From assembly GCA_021790115.1 (NCBI GenBank), contig JAJYIM010000017.1, positions 1 through 41,023 on the forward strand: a DNA stretch of 41,023 nucleotides, read 5' to 3'. The notes beneath the pieces are model-generated. The model was given only the letters and a program-made list of their open reading frames with translations. It made no database searches and had not been told where the DNA came from. Below, one piece after another: positions 37,628-41,023 of the stretch (position 1 is its first letter; every line of letters starts with the position of its first letter). Position numbers and translations under genes: made by a program. This stretch comes from Actinomycetes bacterium. Lineage in GTDB: Bacteria > Actinomycetota > Thermoleophilia > BMS3ABIN01.

Positions 37628-38293
37628 GTGGCGGAAAAATCCCTTTCCGGTTACTACCGCGAGGAATTTGGCCGGATCGCGCGTTTTTATGATTTTGGCG
37701 TTCGCCAGTCTTTCCGGTGGATCGGCGGGGAGCTGGCGTTCCGTTGCGGCATCGTGGCGGCGGCGGATGTGCACGGCGGCCACCGGGTGCTGGACGTGGC
37801 CTGCGGCACGGGAACGCTGGCGAGGCTGCTGGCGGAAAGCGCCGGCCCCGGCGGCAGGGTGACCGGCGTAGACATGTCGGAACGGATGCTGGCGGTGGCC
37901 CGCCGCAAGGCCGAGGCAAAGGGCCTGGGGCCGCCGCAGATCGAGTTCATCCAGGCAAACGCCGAGAATTTGCCTTTTGCTGATGCCGGCTTTGACAGGG
38001 TGACTGCGTCGCTTGCCATCCACGAAATGAACCGCCAGGGAAGGATGAACGCCCTGGCGGAAATGCAGCGGGTGCTGAAGCCGGGCGGCCTGGCGGTGAT
38101 TGGCGACATGCGCGGGCCGGACACGCCGCTGACGAGGCTGGGCATGCGCATCGTCAAACTGGAGGAGACTGATACGTTGTCTGACATGTGGGATGACGGG
38201 CTTTACCGGGAGCTGGGCCGGGCCGGTTTTTCCAGCCGCCGCCGCCGGATTGCCGGCAAGGGGTTCCTGGAAATTATCGTGGCGCGAAAATAG
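37628..38293 (+). CDS. UbiE/MenG-like SAM-dependent methyltransferase
   Basis: A 221-residue protein with motif I VLDVACGTGTLARLLAE, then VTGVDMSERMLAVARRKAE, FIQANAENLPFADAGFDRV (motif II region) and MQRVLKPGGLAVIGDMRG (motif III). It is the quinone/phospholipid methyltransferase type, but the substrate is unknown. GTG 37628 is seven bases after GGGAGG. A TTG two codons upstream is possible but too close to the ribosome-binding site. The gene lies between copies C and D of the palindromic element. Confidence 0.87.
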   Translation: MAEKSLSGYYREEFGRIARFYDFGVRQSFRWIGGELAFRCGIVAAADVHGGHRVLDVACGTGTLARLLAESAGPGGRVTGVDMSERMLAVARRKAEAKGLGPPQIEFIQANAENLPFADAGFDRVTASLAIHEMNRQGRMNALAEMQRVLKPGGLAVIGDMRGPDTPLTRLGMRIVKLEETDTLSDMWDDGLYRELGRAGFSSRRRRIAGKGFLEIIVARK

Positions 38294-38324
38294 GCTACCG
38301 CCCAGCCGCCGCGCCTCGCTCATA

Positions 38325-38503
38325 GAATCTATCTCAAAAGACATCTTCTGCTGCGGCCGGCTGCAAAGGCGATGGGCGGCGTCCTTAAGAGCAAAAAGTC
38401 CAGGCCGTACCGCAAGGGTACGACTGCGGGCTTTTTACTCCTGCGTCCTTGCCCATCGCCTTTTCGCTCGGCCTCGCTACGAACAGCCTTTTGAGATAGA
38501 TTC
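38325..38503 (+). repeat. Palindromic element copy D (179 bp)
   Basis: The ends are GAATCTATCTCAAAAG and CTTTTGAGATAGATTC. The interior includes GGCGATGGGC and its distant complement, plus a central stem on GTACCGCAAGGGTAC followed by a GC/T5 tract. It lies between the convergent methyltransferase and rsmI; its right edge is at the rsmI stop codon. Confidence 0.9.
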
Positions 38504-39358
38504 TTATTGATTAAATTCTTTTTTTATCGCCAGCGTTGCCCGATAGGCTTCTCTGCGCGGCAGGCCCGCGAGGGAGGAGACTATATCGGCGGCCTGACGC
38601 GTAGAGAGGCCGGCCTTTAGCATTTTCCCGATTGAGGCTTCCAGCCCGGGCGGCTGCGGTTTTCCCGCAGCGGGCGCAGCTTCACAAGATTCCCGGCGGC
38701 TGTTTCCCGCAAACACCAGCACGATCTCGCCTTTGACCGTTTCCGGCAGCAGGCCGGCCAGCTGGTCGGCGCTGCCCCTAAGAATCTGCTCATGCTTCTT
38801 GGTCAGCTCACGGCAGACCGCCATCTGGCGGCCGCCGAGGACGGCGGCGGCGCGGCTGAGCGTGGCCCGCAGGCGCAAAGGCGACTCAAAGGCCACCGAC
38901 GTGCGCGCCTGGCCGGCGACCTGCGCCAGCGACTTGCCGAGCTCGCCCGGCCTGCGGGGCAGATAGCCTAAAAAAATGAAAGAGTCTGTCGGCAGCCCCG
39001 AGGCGACCAGCGCCGTCTCAATTGCCGAGGGGCCGGGCAGCACCTCGACGGGCAACCCTTCATGGATGGCTGTTTTTACCAGCCGGTAGCCAGGGTCGCA
39101 GACGCCGGGCATGCCGGCGTCGGAAACCAAAGCAATGACTTCATCACTTTGCAGCCGCTTGATCAACAATGGCAGGCGCCGGAGTTCATTGTGCTCGTGG
39201 AAACTGACCAGCGGCTTGCTGATCTGGTAATGGGCCAGCAGCTTGCGGGTGCGGCGGGTATCCTCGGCGGCCACCAGGTCGGCATGCCTGATGGTTTCCA
39301 GCACCCTCAGGGTGACGTCAGCCAGGTTGCCGATAGGAGTGGGGCAAACGTATAGCAT
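38504..39358 (-). CDS. rsmI: 16S rRNA (cytidine1402-2'-O)-methyltransferase
   Basis: A 284-residue tetrapyrrole-methylase-fold enzyme. The N-terminus LYVCPTPIGNLADVTLRVLE and the loops AAEDTRRTRKLL, SFHEHNE and SDAGMPGVCDPGYRLV are diagnostic of RsmI, which 2'-O-methylates C1402 in the ribosomal P site. ATG 39358 has AAGGGG upstream. TAA lies at the edge of repeat copy D. Confidence 0.95.
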   Translation of the reverse strand: MLYVCPTPIGNLADVTLRVLETIRHADLVAAEDTRRTRKLLAHYQISKPLVSFHEHNELRRLPLLIKRLQSDEVIALVSDAGMPGVCDPGYRLVKTAIHEGLPVEVLPGPSAIETALVASGLPTDSFIFLGYLPRRPGELGKSLAQVAGQARTSVAFESPLRLRATLSRAAAVLGGRQMAVCRELTKKHEQILRGSADQLAGLLPETVKGEIVLVFAGNSRRESCEAAPAAGKPQPPGLEASIGKMLKAGLSTRQAADIVSSLAGLPRREAYRATLAIKKEFNQ

Positions 39359-39374
39359 GGTCCCCTTCAGGTTA

Positions 39375-39394
39375 GAGCCTATCTGCGCTCCAGG
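39375..39394. repeat. Solo terminus of the palindromic element family
   Basis: TTAGAGCCTATCTGCGCTCC includes the end type GAGCCTATC and is preceded by TTA, as in the full copies. No interior follows. It lies in the 72-base gap between rsmI and the ferredoxin gene. Confidence 0.4.
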
Positions 39395-39430
39395 CGGGTT
39401 TGATTCGCTCCGGGCCGCAGCGGCCGGGAA

Positions 39431-39601
39431 TTATCCTTCGACAATGGCGTCTGTGGGGCAGACCTCGGAGCAGGAGCCGCAATCTGTGCACTCGCTGGCG
39501 TCAATGACAAAAATGTCTTCACCTTCAGAAATAGCCTCCACCGGGCATTCATCCATGCAGACGCCGCAGGCAAGGCACTCGCTAGTAATTTCAAACGCCA
39601 C
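39431..39601 (-). CDS. 2[4Fe-4S] ferredoxin
   Basis: A 56-residue clostridial-type ferredoxin with two C-x2-C-x2-C-x3-C motifs: CLACGVCMDECPVEA and CTDCGSCSEVCPTDA. It is a low-potential electron carrier, for example for radical or reductive enzymes such as those nearby. The start is GTG 39601 with AGGAGG seven bases upstream; the longer frame to 39637 adds non-family residues. It lies about 60 bases downstream of the DUF362 gene on the same strand, so the two may be co-transcribed. Confidence 0.95.
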   Translation of the reverse strand: MAFEITSECLACGVCMDECPVEAISEGEDIFVIDASECTDCGSCSEVCPTDAIVEG

Positions 39602-39662
39602 TTTCCAACCTCCTGTTTTTCTACAAATGGCCCGCACCGGGGCGCTTTAGTCATTACCTTCT

Positions 39663-40811
39663 TTATGCCCTTTTGGAGTCAGTTTTGTCAAGTTTAATCA
39701 GCTCGTAATGACGCGTGCCGAGTCCCAGCCATTCCGCATGCTTTAGCTGCGCCGTGGCGTCAATGCCATGATGGATGGAACCAAACTTGTCCCTGCTTAG
39801 CAGCTCGGCCTCGGGCAGGGCGCTGCCGGCAATGCCCATGGCTTCGTTGACCAGGTCAAGCGAGGCCGCATCGGCAGCCACCGGATCCAGCGATGCAACA
39901 ATGCCAATATCGGGGACGATGGCGTTGTCGTTCCAGCCGAGGCAGTCGCAATCCGGCGTGACGCCGATGATGTAATTGATGGCGGCGAACTTGCCTTCCT
40001 TGCCGGCCAGCACACCCGCCATGTACTCAGCCGTCTTCTCCTGCACGATTGCGGGGTCTGACTGCCAGACAATGTCAATTGCCCCAGTGAAGCAAGTGGC
40101 GACGCACTCGCCGCAGCCAATGCAGGCCTCGTTGTCTATCAGCGCCACTTTATGGCCAACTGCCTCAGAGCCCTGCACGAGAGCAATTGCTTCCTCGGGG
40201 CACCACTTGCGGCAGCGGGCGCAGCCGTCGCATTGCTCCGCCTTGACTTCGGGGTGGATATCTGAGTGCATCATCTGCTTTCCCGGGCGGGCGCCAAATC
40301 CCATGCCCATGTTTTTGATGGTGCCGCCGAAACCGCAGACCATGTGTCCCTTGAAGTGCGCCAGCGAGATAACGGCGTCGGCGTCCAGCGGCGCCGAGGC
40401 GATTTTGACTTCCTGGAAGTGTTTGCCGTTTACGGGAACAGTGCGGTAATCGCGCCCCAGCAGGCCATCGGCAATGATGACAGGGGCGCCGGTGACGCTG
40501 TAGCCAAATCCGTTTTCAATCGCCGTGATCAAGTGATCGCGTGAATTCTGGCGACCGCCGGCATAAAGGGTGTTGGCGTCGGTAAGGAAAGGACGGCCGC
40601 CCAGGCGTTTGATTTCATCAATTACAACGCGGGCGTACTGGGGCCGCAGGTAATTCAGGTTGCCGCGTTCGCCAAAACTGAGCTTGATCGCGACCAGGTC
40701 ATTCTTTTCAATGACCTGTTTTAAATCAAGCTTTTTAAGCAGCCGTTGATATTTGCCAAGGTTGCGGTCTTGGCTATCGGCTCTGCTTGATATGAAGAAT
40801 ACTTTTGACAC
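39663..40811 (-). CDS. DUF362 protein with two 4Fe-4S clusters
   Basis: A 382-residue protein. The DUF362 domain (about 1-185) has VAIKLSFGERGNLNYLRP, PFLTDANTLYAGGR and the conserved ISLAHFKGHMVCGFGGTIKN. It is followed by a ferredoxin module with cysteines at about 194-204 (CDGCARCRKWC) and 230-240 (CIGCGECVATC). It ends in another DUF362-like part. Such proteins are common in anaerobes and are presumed iron-sulfur oxidoreductases of unknown substrate. The start is GTG 40811; no good Shine-Dalgarno sequence is seen. Confidence 0.9.
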   Translation of the reverse strand: MSKVFFISSRADSQDRNLGKYQRLLKKLDLKQVIEKNDLVAIKLSFGERGNLNYLRPQYARVVIDEIKRLGGRPFLTDANTLYAGGRQNSRDHLITAIENGFGYSVTGAPVIIADGLLGRDYRTVPVNGKHFQEVKIASAPLDADAVISLAHFKGHMVCGFGGTIKNMGMGFGARPGKQMMHSDIHPEVKAEQCDGCARCRKWCPEEAIALVQGSEAVGHKVALIDNEACIGCGECVATCFTGAIDIVWQSDPAIVQEKTAEYMAGVLAGKEGKFAAINYIIGVTPDCDCLGWNDNAIVPDIGIVASLDPVAADAASLDLVNEAMGIAGSALPEAELLSRDKFGSIHHGIDATAQLKHAEWLGLGTRHYELIKLDKTDSKRA

Positions 40812-40889
40812 GGGTGCTGGATTCCGGGCAGTCGATAATCGATAAAATATTTAAACATAATTCAGTGTTTGCCCCAAAGCTTCTGCTAA

Positions 40890-40908
40890 GAATCTATCTT
40901 AAGGGCAC
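40890..40908. repeat. Solo terminus of the palindromic element family
   Basis: TAAGAATCTATCTTAAGGGC matches the GAATCTATCTCAAAAGG end with three differences. It lies in the 212-base non-coding stretch at the right end of the window (40812-41023), in which nothing else is recognisable. Confidence 0.45.
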
Positions 40909-41023
40909 CTCTAATAATTTGATATAGCACTCAGTTGACACATGACGGCAGATGTTTGTCTATCTTGACTTGCTGTTTATTTCTTATTTCTGGCAATCAC
41001 TGCGATTTTCCGCCCTCAACCTC

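Noticed and set aside
37440-37919. Minus-strand frame of 159 codons across repeat copy C
   Set aside because: It merely reads through the palindromic element and antisense to the methyltransferase; no motif or start signal.

Overview
The window is a gene-dense, GC-rich bacterial chromosome segment. It holds about 28 protein-coding genes or gene remnants, two tRNA genes, one decayed IS21-type element and a dispersed family of palindromic repeats. A PafB-PafC fusion regulator, a two-nuclease AddAB-type complex, DUF1015, DUF362 and DUF3467 proteins, a 2[4Fe-4S] ferredoxin and a cobalamin-binding-type radical SAM protein suggest an anaerobic, probably uncultivated, actinobacterium or Firmicutes-like Gram-positive. 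This taxonomic guess is inference; there is no rRNA or other decisive marker.

Layout. 1-1.6 kb: HPr-kinase-like protein and a soluble signal-peptidase-fold protease, overlapping genes. 1.6-3.0 kb: secreted TolB-like propeller (minus). 3.1-5.2 kb: PafBC-type WYL regulator (minus). 5.2-12.4 kb: two small proteins and the AddB/AddA helicase-nuclease, facing away from pafBC. 12.6-13.1 kb: YbaK-type deacylase. 13.5-16.8 kb: large hybrid histidine kinase. 16.9-22.6 kb: GT4 glycosyltransferase, tRNA-Thr, a secreted 14-repeat propeller and a multi-pass membrane protein carrying an apparent frameshift. 22.9-25.3 kb: double-rhodanese lipoprotein, methyltransferase, DUF3467 protein. 25.9-30.5 kb: FAD oxidoreductase, methyltransferase, MMPL transporter. 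30.6-32.2 kb: IS21 remnant and a broken gene end. 32.3-34.6 kb: tRNA-Lys, Na+/Ca2+-type exchanger, CDF metal transporter. 34.8-40.8 kb: DUF1015 protein, B12-type radical SAM protein, methyltransferase, RsmI, ferredoxin and DUF362 ferredoxin-domain protein. Stretches over 300 bases without a gene are 13129-13492 (a promoter candidate), 22580-22948 (a short direct repeat) and 25315-25873 (a strong orphan hairpin); each is described below.

Main points for a second look. (1) A family of palindromic elements of 177-180 bp occurs four times (12461, 28135, 37436, 38325), with several shrunken relatives; every full copy abuts the TAA stop codon of a neighbouring gene. (2) Three genes have well-placed Shine-Dalgarno sequences leading to non-standard starts: ATC for pafBC, ATC for the radical SAM gene and CTG for the exchanger. 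(3) Two secreted propeller proteins of different repeat type share the same C-terminal domain of about 110 residues. (4) A site resembling the PafBC-dependent promoter lies between pafBC and the addBA group. (5) A membrane-protein gene is split by one base in a T7 run.

Functionally, the left third is dominated by DNA repair and its likely regulator. The middle holds signalling, envelope glycan and surface-protein genes. The right third holds transport and anaerobic redox or radical chemistry genes. Apart from addB/addA, hprK-like/peptidase, istA/istB and the propeller/membrane-protein pair, most genes are spaced singly rather than in long operons.
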